Below, piece after piece: positions 1 to 6,178 of a DNA stretch of 15,697 bases (positions are counted from its first letter, which is position 1; each line of letters starts with the position of its first letter). The stretch is from an uncultured Agathobacter sp. (lineage in GTDB: Bacteria; Bacillota; Clostridia; Lachnospirales; Lachnospiraceae): NCBI GenBank assembly GCA_934358675.1, contig CAKRKX010000057.1:1-15697 (forward strand). Direction: 5' to 3'. A model generated the notes under the pieces. The model saw only the letters and a list, made by a program, of their open reading frames with translations, searched no databases and was not told where the DNA came from. The translations under genes were made by a program, and so were the position numbers.

Positions 1-244
1 CTGTGATATCGGCATCAAGGATACCTACTTTGTATCCTGCTTTTGACATCTGGGTTGCAAGCGAAGCGGTCACAAATGATTTACCGACGCCTCCCTTACC
101 GCTGACAACTCCGATTACGTGTTTTACATCTGAGTATGCATTCATCGGCTCCTGCATACTCTGTGGATTCTGCTTGCTTGGGCATCCCTCGCAACTTTCT
201 TTGCTGCATGTAGATGCGCCGCTGCAACTTGTATTTTCCGGCAT
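1..244 (-). CDS. mrp: Mrp/NBP35-family Fe-S cluster carrier P-loop ATPase (N-terminal part, cut by window edge)
   Basis: The first 81 residues are present and the C-terminus lies outside the window. Family knowledge: Mrp/NBP35/ApbC proteins are cytoplasmic dimeric ATPases that bind and pass on Fe-S clusters. Visible here are a Cys-rich N-terminal tail (C7, C13, C18, C21), a deviant Walker A motif SGKGGVGKS at about residues 48-56, and the start of the next nucleotide-binding segment, GILDAD (74-79). The tail spacing CX5CX4CX2C differs from that of eukaryotic NBP35, but such tails are common in clostridial Mrp proteins. The ATG at 242-244 is preceded by AAGGAGAG at good spacing, which fixes the start. 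A structured leader lies immediately upstream. The ParA/MinD relatives share the Walker motif, but the Cys tail favours Mrp. Confidence 0.9.
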   Translation of the reverse strand, partial: MPENTSCSGASTCSKESCEGCPSKQNPQSMQEPMNAYSDVKHVIGVVSGKGGVGKSFVTASLATQMSKAGYKVGILDADIT

Positions 245-263
245 TTTATTTTCTCTCCTTTTC

Positions 264-389
264 CTTATTTTTTATATAATAAGCCTCCCCCAAACATTCG
301 CAAAACCGCACGATGTAACCATCGCGCTTTCTCGTTACTCCGTAACTAATTTTGCTCATGTGTGGGGCGGTGACTCTATTCGAGCCACC
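264..389 (-). promoter_or_regulatory. Structured leader RNA upstream of mrp (riboswitch-like three-way junction candidate)
   Basis: Read as minus-strand RNA, this leader forms a nested fold. Hairpin A pairs 369-376 with 382-389. A long-range stem pairs 358-367 with 288-297 (9 of 10 bp) and then 350-355 with 300-305 (6 bp), separated by a symmetric GA/GA internal loop. Inside it are hairpin P2 (334-338 with 342-346, loop 339-341) and hairpin P3 (308-315 with 320-327, GUUA loop). Hairpin A and P3 each contain one G.U pair that would be A.C on the other strand, so the fold is specific to minus-strand RNA. A weak AU-rich hairpin (264-269 with 278-283) sits just before the mrp ribosome binding site. 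A weak promoter (TTGCAT at 417-422, TTTATT at 395-400) would start RNA near 388. I do not recognise a known riboswitch class. A dispersed intergenic repeat is the main alternative. Confidence 0.6.
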
Positions 390-406
390 TGGCGAATAAA
401 AATCAC

Positions 407-434
407 AGATTTCCTTATGCAAGCATAAAAATCT
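407..434 (-). terminator. Probable weak terminator after lepB
   Basis: An interrupted inverted repeat pairs AGATTT (407-412) with AAATCT (429-434) and TTATGC (415-420) with GCATAA (423-428), leaving a 2-nt loop and a CC bulge. On the minus strand it lies 37 nt past the lepB stop and is followed by GTGATTTTTATT. The stem is AT-rich and the U-run is offset by four bases, so read-through into the mrp leader is possible. Confidence 0.4.
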
Positions 435-470
435 GCTCTTCTTATTCTTAGAGGCTAAATAGTCATCTTG

Positions 471-1109
471 TTAATACAGACTTCCAAACCGCGAGAACGG
501 ATAGTAGATCATGTATGCTTTTCCGATAATCTCGTCCTTGGTCACGTATGTATTATTCCAGTATCTTGCATCATAGGAGTCATTACGGTTGTCTCCCATG
601 ACAAAATAACAATCCTCCGGCACGTCATATTCAAACGGTCCGGTCGCAATCACCCAGTCTTCCTTGAGGTAATCCTCCTCCAGCGGCACTTCCGAATCAT
701 TGATGTATACCTTTGCATCCTTGATCGTCACTTTCTCTCCCGGCAGTCCGATGATACGCTTGACATATTTTTCAGACTCATCATCCGGGAAATTGAATAT
801 GATGATATCTCCTCGCTTCGGCTCCGTGAAATTGTACGCAATGCGAAAACCGAACAGATCGTCTCCCGGCTCGATCGTGTGCTCCATGGAGCCGGTCGGA
901 ACCGTTGCATTGATGATCACAAAATTCTTCAAAAACGCTGCCAAAGCGATCGCAACCACAAACGGTATACACCAGCTCAGCACTTCATGCAGTATAGGAT
1001 GCTTTTTCGGCTTCTCCTCCTTCGGTGGCATTTCCATCTCAACCGTGCCCGGGTTCAGATCCTCAACCTCTATCTTCTCATCTCTCTTATCGTCTCTCTT
1101 ATCACTCAT
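471..1109 (-). CDS. lepB: Type I signal peptidase
   Basis: This 212-residue protein cleaves signal peptides from exported proteins on the outer face of the cytoplasmic membrane. It has a charged cytosolic N-terminal tail rich in Lys, Arg, Asp and Glu (1-37), one membrane segment (about 43-63), then the Ser/Lys-dyad peptidase domain. The nucleophile region is PTGSME, with Ser74. The general base lies in KYVKRIIGLPG, with Lys117. The box MGDNRNDSYDAR (171-182) is the conserved region that completes the fold. The length matches Gram-positive SipS-type enzymes. It starts 6 nt after the stop of the Hsp90-like gene, behind a modest GGGAAG ribosome binding site, so it is probably the last gene of the sortase operon. 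Firmicutes often carry several signal peptidases, so this one may serve the neighbouring surface protein, but that is inference. Confidence 0.95.
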   Translation of the reverse strand: MSDKRDDKRDEKIEVEDLNPGTVEMEMPPKEEKPKKHPILHEVLSWCIPFVVAIALAAFLKNFVIINATVPTGSMEHTIEPGDDLFGFRIAYNFTEPKRGDIIIFNFPDDESEKYVKRIIGLPGEKVTIKDAKVYINDSEVPLEEDYLKEDWVIATGPFEYDVPEDCYFVMGDNRNDSYDARYWNNTYVTKDEIIGKAYMIYYPFSRFGSLY

Positions 1110-1115
1110 ACTTCC

Positions 1116-3020
1116 CTACTCTCTTGGCATAAACCACCAGTTAATAAAATCATCCCTATGGAACTCAAAGCCGATCAATCCCAGTTCCGCACGTTCCCTG
1201 TTCGTCAGACGACTCTCGATAAACTCGTTCACCGAGATCGCAAAATCATTCTCCAGACACCATGTTGCCTGCACCGTCGCAATCTTCGACGGATCCCAGT
1301 CATCCACGAACGAGCCGCCGAAATCGACGATCTTGCTCCATCCATGGTGGGAATTGATGATGCGCTGCTTGATATTCTCCAGAATCACCGCCATCATCGC
1401 ATGCACTTTCGGATGATACATCACCGGCTCCAACATCTTATATAACCGATGATCCTTATTTAATAGAATATCCAATGTACTGCCCTGATTATTCGTCACA
1501 AGGCAAAAGATATCATCATAACCGATCGTTGACGGATACAGGCTGTACGAATTCCGGTACGGCACAACACTCCGGATCATATGGAAATCCACAACCATAT
1601 CGTCATATAAGATTCCCGGATACTCACTGATGACGTAGCGCTGCGACTTGCGGTACGGCGCCATCATCTGACAGAAGATGTCCCGGTTCTTCTCAAACAC
1701 GATCAATTTATTTTCCTTCAAAAAGCGTCGAAAGTCAATCGGGTGATTCACTCTGTAATACTCAAACAGTCCCTTGCTGATAAAAGCGATACGAATCACC
1801 TTACCCGCAAAGCCCTGCACGATCGTCTCGATCGGCAGCTCGATCGATCTGCCTTTCAGATAGACATCCACGCCGACCGCTTTCCCGAGAAGTGTCATCT
1901 CCTCCTCATACTCGGTGAGCACAGGCTGGCTTCCGTCGTTCAGGTACTGGTTCAGATTCATTGGATTCTGTGCAAATGCCTTTAAAACATGCTGTCCGAT
2001 GATTCTTCGCAGTTCCTTTAATTTCTCGTCATGTGCCACTCCGTCACGCGTCATGCGCGGTGTCAGAAACGGCTTTTTGATGTTCAGGTGAAACGTCATA
2101 TGACGAAGCCATTCCGGTTTAAGCCCGAGCGCATCCGGATCATCCATCACCTTCAGTCCCTGCTGATACAGACACGATTCTCCGATCAGCGCCTTATGCT
2201 TGGAATTGTAGATCCACAGATACCCTTCCATCAGCTCGTCGAGGATCCGTATCGAGATGATGCCGAGCACATCCGCAAACGGATTGTCGAGGATCCGGTT
2301 GGAATCGTAAAGTACCTCACGCCTTTGATCATAGATCACCTCGATTGGAAACGGCTGATACAGCATGCATTTGCGGATGCCGCCGACCAGTGTCTGCATC
2401 GTCAGCTTCATCGCATATTTCGGTTTCAGCACGAGTGTGATCTTCGAACCGGATTCCTCACGGTTGCTGTTCACATACTCAATCGTGTCCGAGCCCTCCA
2501 GCCACTTCGCCATCACCGGCTCTAAGGATTCTTTGTTGGTAATGTTCCACGCCGTGTTCACACACTTGTCTTTCTTCGATTCGATCAGGATTGCCCGCGC
2601 CACCATAAAGCAGGAGATCATTCCCACGCCGTAGCGCGCGATCGGCTCATACTGCAGCCTCTGTATCGCGAAATCTTCGCTTTTGTAATAACTCTGCCCG
2701 ATTTTGGAGACATATTTCTCAATATCCCCGCCGTTCATTCCGATGCCGTTGTCCTCGATCGTCAATCGCTGATTCAGTGAACTGTACGTGATACGGATCT
2801 TCGCATGAAACGGTTCACGCATGGAATTGAGCGCACGAGCCTCCTCCATCTCGAGGAATTCCGTTCCCCAGCTCCACTCGAATGCCGCCCGGGTGTTGCA
2901 TGCATCCAACGCATTTTGCAACAGTTCCCGGATGTACACCTCCGTGTCCCCGTAGAACTGCGGGCTGGCAAACGTCGCTATCATGTTGTCCTGATTCAAG
3001 TCAATGCGACATTGGTTCAT
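1116..3020 (-). CDS. Divergent Hsp90/HtpG-like GHKL ATPase
   Basis: A 634-residue cytoplasmic protein. Its N-terminal third carries the Bergerat ATP fold of the GHKL class: the N-box RELLQNALDAC (31-41) with the Glu32 and Asn36 equivalents of Hsp90, the G1 box IEDNGIGM (88-95), and a lid/G2 segment RYGVGMISCFMVA (129-141). The length and the Arg-containing segment FLTPRMTRDG (317-326), in the place of the Hsp90 middle-domain catalytic Arg loop, support an HtpG-like chaperone over a histidine kinase or MutL. I cannot recognise the Hsp90 C-terminal dimerisation domain by eye. There are no membrane segments and no signal peptide. The gene starts 14 nt after the sortase stop with a GAAGGTG ribosome binding site and ends 6 nt before lepB, so it sits between two membrane-processing enzymes. 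A housekeeping htpG would not normally be found there. The client or partner is unknown. Confidence 0.8.
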   Translation of the reverse strand: MNQCRIDLNQDNMIATFASPQFYGDTEVYIRELLQNALDACNTRAAFEWSWGTEFLEMEEARALNSMREPFHAKIRITYSSLNQRLTIEDNGIGMNGGDIEKYVSKIGQSYYKSEDFAIQRLQYEPIARYGVGMISCFMVARAILIESKKDKCVNTAWNITNKESLEPVMAKWLEGSDTIEYVNSNREESGSKITLVLKPKYAMKLTMQTLVGGIRKCMLYQPFPIEVIYDQRREVLYDSNRILDNPFADVLGIISIRILDELMEGYLWIYNSKHKALIGESCLYQQGLKVMDDPDALGLKPEWLRHMTFHLNIKKPFLTPRMTRDGVAHDEKLKELRRIIGQHVLKAFAQNPMNLNQYLNDGSQPVLTEYEEEMTLLGKAVGVDVYLKGRSIELPIETIVQGFAGKVIRIAFISKGLFEYYRVNHPIDFRRFLKENKLIVFEKNRDIFCQMMAPYRKSQRYVISEYPGILYDDMVVDFHMIRSVVPYRNSYSLYPSTIGYDDIFCLVTNNQGSTLDILLNKDHRLYKMLEPVMYHPKVHAMMAVILENIKQRIINSHHGWSKIVDFGGSFVDDWDPSKIATVQATWCLENDFAISVNEFIESRLTNRERAELGLIGFEFHRDDFINWWFMPRE

Positions 3021-3034
3021 AGTTCACCTTCAAA

Positions 3035-3946
3035 TTAAAGTTCATCCTCATTGAGCAGAACCGCCTGCACCAGAAAACGATTCTGCGATTTGCCCTGGAT
3101 ACAGGTCGAAAGCGTCAGAATATGGCTCTCCGGTGTCGCCTGTACCTCGCTGCGCACATTCGCGCTGCTTTCGGCTTGTTGATATATTTTATCCAGATAA
3201 TTCTGCCGACCGTCCTCAGTCGTGAAATCGTTGGAATACAGGATGTGCAGATTATCGCTCGTATATGCCGCCATAATCTCGTACACAAGCACCTTGTCCT
3301 CCAGATACACATAAATATACGGACAGTTTGCGAAAAAAGCAGAGTCTTCAAAATAATGAAGCGTCGCAAACATCGTGTCGTTGCGCATATTGTGTCCGTA
3401 CACGACCGTATCGAAATCGGTAAAATCTTTACTGTTTATTTTCTCTGTATAAATGCATCCCGGATACCCCTTGGTTCCGTTCATATTGTACTGCAGATAA
3501 TACGCGTCATCCGTCGCATTCTGCAGGATCGGATAATCGATGTTCGTTCCCGGAATCGCGATCCACGCATAGATGTCCGGGTTGACCGCATGAAGCGCAT
3601 CCCAGTCAAACTCTTTCTGCGGCACGCTGATTCCAAGCTGACTCAAAACCGAATCATCTGTATTCTGCGTATCCTCCTGCGTGTCAGCAGGCTGTGCAGT
3701 ATCCTCTGTGCCGGCTGGCACATTGATTGCGTTATCGTTCATGGAATCCTGCAGCCGGTTTACCTGCGCTGCCAGATCCTCATACTGCTTCTGTGCCGTA
3801 TTCTCCACATACCAGTTGCGAAAGAGTACGCCCACCACAGCCAGAAGTACGATCAGAAGTATGACCGTAAAAAGCTTATAGATGTTAAATTCCTTTTTCT
3901 TCTTTATCTCTTTTGTTCTCTTTGTCGGATTCTGTTTCTCGTTCAT
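3035..3946 (-). CDS. srtB: Class B sortase
   Basis: A membrane-anchored Cys transpeptidase that joins surface proteins bearing a C-terminal sorting signal to peptidoglycan. Numbered from the ATG at 3946 (303 residues), it has a short Lys-rich cytosolic tail, one transmembrane segment (about 25-43), a coiled and acidic Thr/Gln/Asp-rich linker (about 50-100), then the sortase domain. The catalytic residues are visible: His185 in VVYGHNM, Cys282 in LTLSTC and Arg290 in SQNRFLV. The TLSTC form and the N-terminal, not C-terminal, anchor fit class B. I chose the ATG at 3946 because AAAAGG lies 8 nt upstream; a GTG at 3955 is in frame but crowds that site. The upstream neighbour encodes a SPKTG surface protein, its likely substrate. 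Class B enzymes in Clostridia are known to use S/P-P-x-T-G motifs. Confidence 0.93.
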   Translation of the reverse strand: MNEKQNPTKRTKEIKKKKEFNIYKLFTVILLIVLLAVVGVLFRNWYVENTAQKQYEDLAAQVNRLQDSMNDNAINVPAGTEDTAQPADTQEDTQNTDDSVLSQLGISVPQKEFDWDALHAVNPDIYAWIAIPGTNIDYPILQNATDDAYYLQYNMNGTKGYPGCIYTEKINSKDFTDFDTVVYGHNMRNDTMFATLHYFEDSAFFANCPYIYVYLEDKVLVYEIMAAYTSDNLHILYSNDFTTEDGRQNYLDKIYQQAESSANVRSEVQATPESHILTLSTCIQGKSQNRFLVQAVLLNEDEL

Positions 3947-3973
3947 GATCCACACCTTTTCCTAACACTATTC

Positions 3974-4034
3974 AAAGGCGGCAGATTCCTTTCCACCGCC
4001 TTTGTCAAGCTGCGGGCCTTACCGTAGATCCCGC
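3974..4034 (-). terminator. Two hairpins between surface protein gene and srtB (possible attenuator)
   Basis: Two inverted repeats lie in the 126-nt gap. GCGGG (4012-4016) pairs with CCCGC (4030-4034), and AAAGGCGG (3974-3981) pairs perfectly with CCGCCTTT (3996-4003). Neither is followed by a long U-run on the minus strand, so they probably weaken read-through or protect mRNA ends and do not act as a full terminator. A TTGACA box lies at 4003-4008 but lacks a matching -10. Confidence 0.4.
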
Positions 4035-4072
4035 ATAGACCTTATACATGCATCAAAATTGTATCCAGTGTT

Positions 4073-5056
4073 TTATCTGTTTGCGTGTGCCTTTTTGCCA
4101 CAGACTGCGATGCCTGCAAGTGCAAACACTGCAACGATCGGCAGTGCCGGTAAAGACGCACCGGTCTTTGGTGAAAGAACTCCTGCAGAAGTTGTTCCGC
4201 CAGAGGCCGTTCCTCCGTTCGATGAGGACGTTCCCACTACGGAATGACGTCCGTCTTTGTATCCCTGGTTGTAACTGTCAGAATCACGATCCGGGTAATT
4301 CACCGTCACATTCTGTTTTACATTAACAGGATTGTTCTGGTTATTACTCTGGTTGTTGCTCTGATTGTTACTGTTGCTGCTGTTACTACTATTGCTGTTA
4401 CTCTGGTTGTTGCTCTGTGACGGACCGTTCTTATTGTTACTGTTGGTATTGTTCTCCGTGCTGTTCGTATTGTTGTTCGAATTGTTATTGCTGTCCGACT
4501 GATTCTTAGAAGGATCGCTGGTCGGCACACTCACACTGTTCGGATACTGTACGACAGCAACCGGTGAGAGCGAATACAATGTTACGGTAACTTTTCCGTC
4601 GCTTGTCACGCTGCTCGGCTTAATGATCTCCCACTTTCCGTTACCATACTGGTGTACAACATAAACGGAATAACCGTTTATGATGGATTTCGGGTCAATA
4701 CTCAGTGTAACCTTAATGCCTTTGCTCATATCGACACTCTTGTCGACTGACAGATCAGACATACCGATCACCTCAGCCTGCGAACTGACCGTTTTGATCA
4801 CTTCGTTCACGCTGTTTACTTTACTTGCGTCCACTTTCTTCTTGGTCACATTGTAAATCTGATTATTGCTTCCGGTCACAGCAGCCTGCTGTAACTTGCT
4901 GTCCCATTCCTGTGCCTTCTGGTCCAAAGCGTTGTCCGGCAACGGTGATGGCGCTGCATATACCGTTGTTCCCATCATGAGAACAAGCAGCATTGCAAGT
5001 ACTCCCATAAGCATTTTCTTCCTCGGTATCGCCTCCTTTCTTGTTCTCATTTGCAT
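4073..5056 (-). CDS. Secreted Asn/Ser-rich surface protein with SPKTG sortase signal
   Basis: A 327-residue exported protein, probably displayed on the cell wall. It has a basic n-region (RTRKEAIPRKK), a hydrophobic core (about 15-33) and a likely signal peptidase site after VYA (about 34). A folded domain covers about 45-175, ending in KWEIIKPSSV and SLSPVAVVQYP. A low-complexity Asn/Ser/Gln stalk follows (181-248), then a Tyr/Asp/Gly-rich patch and a Gly/Ser/Thr linker. The C-terminus is a complete sorting signal: SPKTG (295-299), a hydrophobic stretch (about 303-319) and a KKAHANR tail. The sortase B gene is next in the operon. The start is uncertain: the ATGs at 5056 and 5050 give a good signal peptide but lack an upstream ribosome binding site, while the ATG at 5014 follows GAGGAAGAAA but loses the basic n-region. 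The function of the folded domain is unknown. Confidence 0.88.
   Translation of the reverse strand: MQMRTRKEAIPRKKMLMGVLAMLLVLMMGTTVYAAPSPLPDNALDQKAQEWDSKLQQAAVTGSNNQIYNVTKKKVDASKVNSVNEVIKTVSSQAEVIGMSDLSVDKSVDMSKGIKVTLSIDPKSIINGYSVYVVHQYGNGKWEIIKPSSVTSDGKVTVTLYSLSPVAVVQYPNSVSVPTSDPSKNQSDSNNNSNNNTNSTENNTNSNNKNGPSQSNNQSNSNSSNSSNSNNQSNNQSNNQNNPVNVKQNVTVNYPDRDSDSYNQGYKDGRHSVVGTSSSNGGTASGGTTSAGVLSPKTGASLPALPIVAVFALAGIAVCGKKAHANR
4313..4516 (-). repeat. Asn/Ser/Gln low-complexity stalk-coding repeat
   Basis: This stretch encodes residues 181-248 of the surface protein, almost wholly Asn, Ser and Gln with a few Thr and Glu. Short degenerate AAC/AAT-AGC codon repeats (SNNQSN, SNNQNN) recur, so copy number may vary between strains by slippage. 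It is probably an extended spacer lifting the folded domain away from the wall. Confidence 0.75.
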
Positions 5057-5065
5057 GTAGTATCT

Positions 5066-5094
5066 ATCATATCAAGTGCGCGCGCACTGGATAC
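5066..5094 (-). promoter_or_regulatory. Possible internal promoter with a GC palindrome in its spacer
   Basis: AGTGCGCGCGCACT (5075-5088) is a perfect 14-bp palindrome in the 39-nt gap between the LCP gene and the surface protein gene. On the minus strand TATGAT (5066-5071) resembles a -10 box, and the palindrome occupies the 17 nt upstream of it. The hexamer at the -35 position (5089-5094, GTATCC) is poor. This could be an operator site over a weak promoter. A transcript starting near 5059 would have almost no leader before the ATG at 5056. Confidence 0.35.
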
Positions 5095-5095
5095 C

Positions 5096-6178
5096 TTATT
5101 CATCCGCCGCTTCCACCGGCGTATAGAATATCTGGATCAGAAGCTTTTGCATCGCATCCTCATCCACATGATATTCCTCATATTGTTCCTCCCCGATCAC
5201 TGTCTCCCCCGGAACCGTGTACATCTGGTTCCCGGAAAAAGCATAATTCATCAGCTCCGTGATCAGGCTTGTAAAATCCACGCTCGTGACCAGATAGTCC
5301 GAGATGGAATCATACACATCCACAACGCGGGACGAATCCCCTGCTGCGATCGCATGCAGCTTATCAAAATAAGCAACGATATATTGTTCCTGACGGCACA
5401 GACGATCCGTCGCGCTGTCATATTCATCCAGATCTCTCGAACGGAGATAGCAGTATGCCTCATCTCCGCTCAGTGTCACATCTTTGCCTTTTTTCAGTCT
5501 GACACCTCTGTCTTTATTGGTAATATTCTGCAAAACCGTGACATCCACGCCGCCGATCGCGTCGTTCATCTGCGGAATCGCGCCCATATTCATGGCGAGA
5601 TAACCGCTGATCGGGATATTATCGAAAAGCTTTGAGACCGCATCCACACTTCGCGTGCAGCTGAGCCTTTTGCCGTCTCCGAACGCATGCTGCAGGCAGA
5701 TCTGCGACTGAATACTTCCCAGATCATTGCCCTTCTCATCGCACAAAGCGATGTCCGTGATCGTATTTCGGTTGATCGACACAACTTTGAGTGTCTGGCT
5801 TGCTGAATCCACCACTAGCAGAAACATCGCATCCGACTGTCCACCGCTGTTGTAATCCTTTGCCTTTGCGACTTTCTCGTCGGTGTCGATTCCCATCATC
5901 AGATAGGATCTTATATTGTGATTGTACTGGTACTGCTTTCCCTCATAGGTGATCGTACCTTCCTGCCACTTCTCCTGATCTCCGGCATTCGCATCGGCTG
6001 CCGGTGCATCCGGCGCCTCCGCCTGTGGCACATCATCCGCAACATCGTGCCTTCCGGCATTCTGTGCCTTTGTCTTTACGCCGACCACAATGATCAGCAC
6101 AAAGATGACCGCCATCGCACCGGATATAAAATATAAGGCGTTATGCAGTTTTTGTGACGGTTCATTCTTTTTCTTCAT
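5096..6178 (-). CDS. LytR-CpsA-Psr (LCP) family cell-wall glycopolymer ligase
   Basis: A 360-residue membrane protein. LCP enzymes transfer lipid-linked anionic glycopolymers or capsule to peptidoglycan on the outer face of the membrane. It has a basic cytosolic tail, one transmembrane segment (about 15-34), an Ala/Asp/Pro-rich linker (about 40-70), then the LCP domain (about 90-270). The pyrophosphate-binding and catalytic set is visible: GGQSDAM with Asp116, VVSINRNT with Arg137, YLAMNMGAIPQMNDAIGGVDV, AYCYLRSR (241-248) and DSATDRLCRQEQ (254-265). The ATG overlaps the kinase stop by 4 nt (ATGA), so translation is coupled to cpsD. The family often adjoins CpsBCD modules, where kinase activity regulates polymer attachment. 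Which polymer it handles cannot be told, because no glycosyltransferase gene is nearby. Confidence 0.92.
   Translation of the reverse strand: MKKKNEPSQKLHNALYFISGAMAVIFVLIIVVGVKTKAQNAGRHDVADDVPQAEAPDAPAADANAGDQEKWQEGTITYEGKQYQYNHNIRSYLMMGIDTDEKVAKAKDYNSGGQSDAMFLLVVDSASQTLKVVSINRNTITDIALCDEKGNDLGSIQSQICLQHAFGDGKRLSCTRSVDAVSKLFDNIPISGYLAMNMGAIPQMNDAIGGVDVTVLQNITNKDRGVRLKKGKDVTLSGDEAYCYLRSRDLDEYDSATDRLCRQEQYIVAYFDKLHAIAAGDSSRVVDVYDSISDYLVTSVDFTSLITELMNYAFSGNQMYTVPGETVIGEEQYEEYHVDEDAMQKLLIQIFYTPVEAADE

Noticed and set aside
287..389. mrp leader considered as a T-box, TPP, glycine or c-di-GMP riboswitch
   Set aside because: The conserved core sequences of those classes, as I remember them (for example the T-box AGGGTGGNACCGCG), are absent, so only an unnamed structured RNA is claimed.
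3..428. Plus-strand frame of 141 codons at the left edge
   Set aside because: It is opposite the start of the mrp gene and its leader, where the minus strand shows SGKGGVGKS and a proper ribosome binding site.
468..1445. Long plus-strand open frame of 325 codons opposite lepB and the Hsp90-like gene
   Set aside because: It is the complement of two genes with clear catalytic motifs. Its product is rich in His, Arg and Ile with no recognisable domain, and it has no ribosome binding site.
3998..4010. Promoter for srtB using the TTGACA box at 4003-4008 (minus strand)
   Set aside because: No -10 like sequence lies 15-19 nt downstream, and the box overlaps the hairpin stem.
3122..4027. Plus-strand open frame of 301 codons opposite the sortase gene
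   Set aside because: Antisense shadow of srtB, Arg/Ile/His-rich, with no motif. It also runs across the intergenic hairpins.
4313..4516. Repeat-rich stretch considered as a CRISPR array
   Set aside because: The repeats are short degenerate codon repeats in an open reading frame, without constant-length spacers.
4318..4530. Arg/Thr-rich 70-codon frame within the surface protein gene
   Set aside because: It is an alternate frame of the Asn/Ser codon repeat, so its regular composition is a by-product of the repeat.
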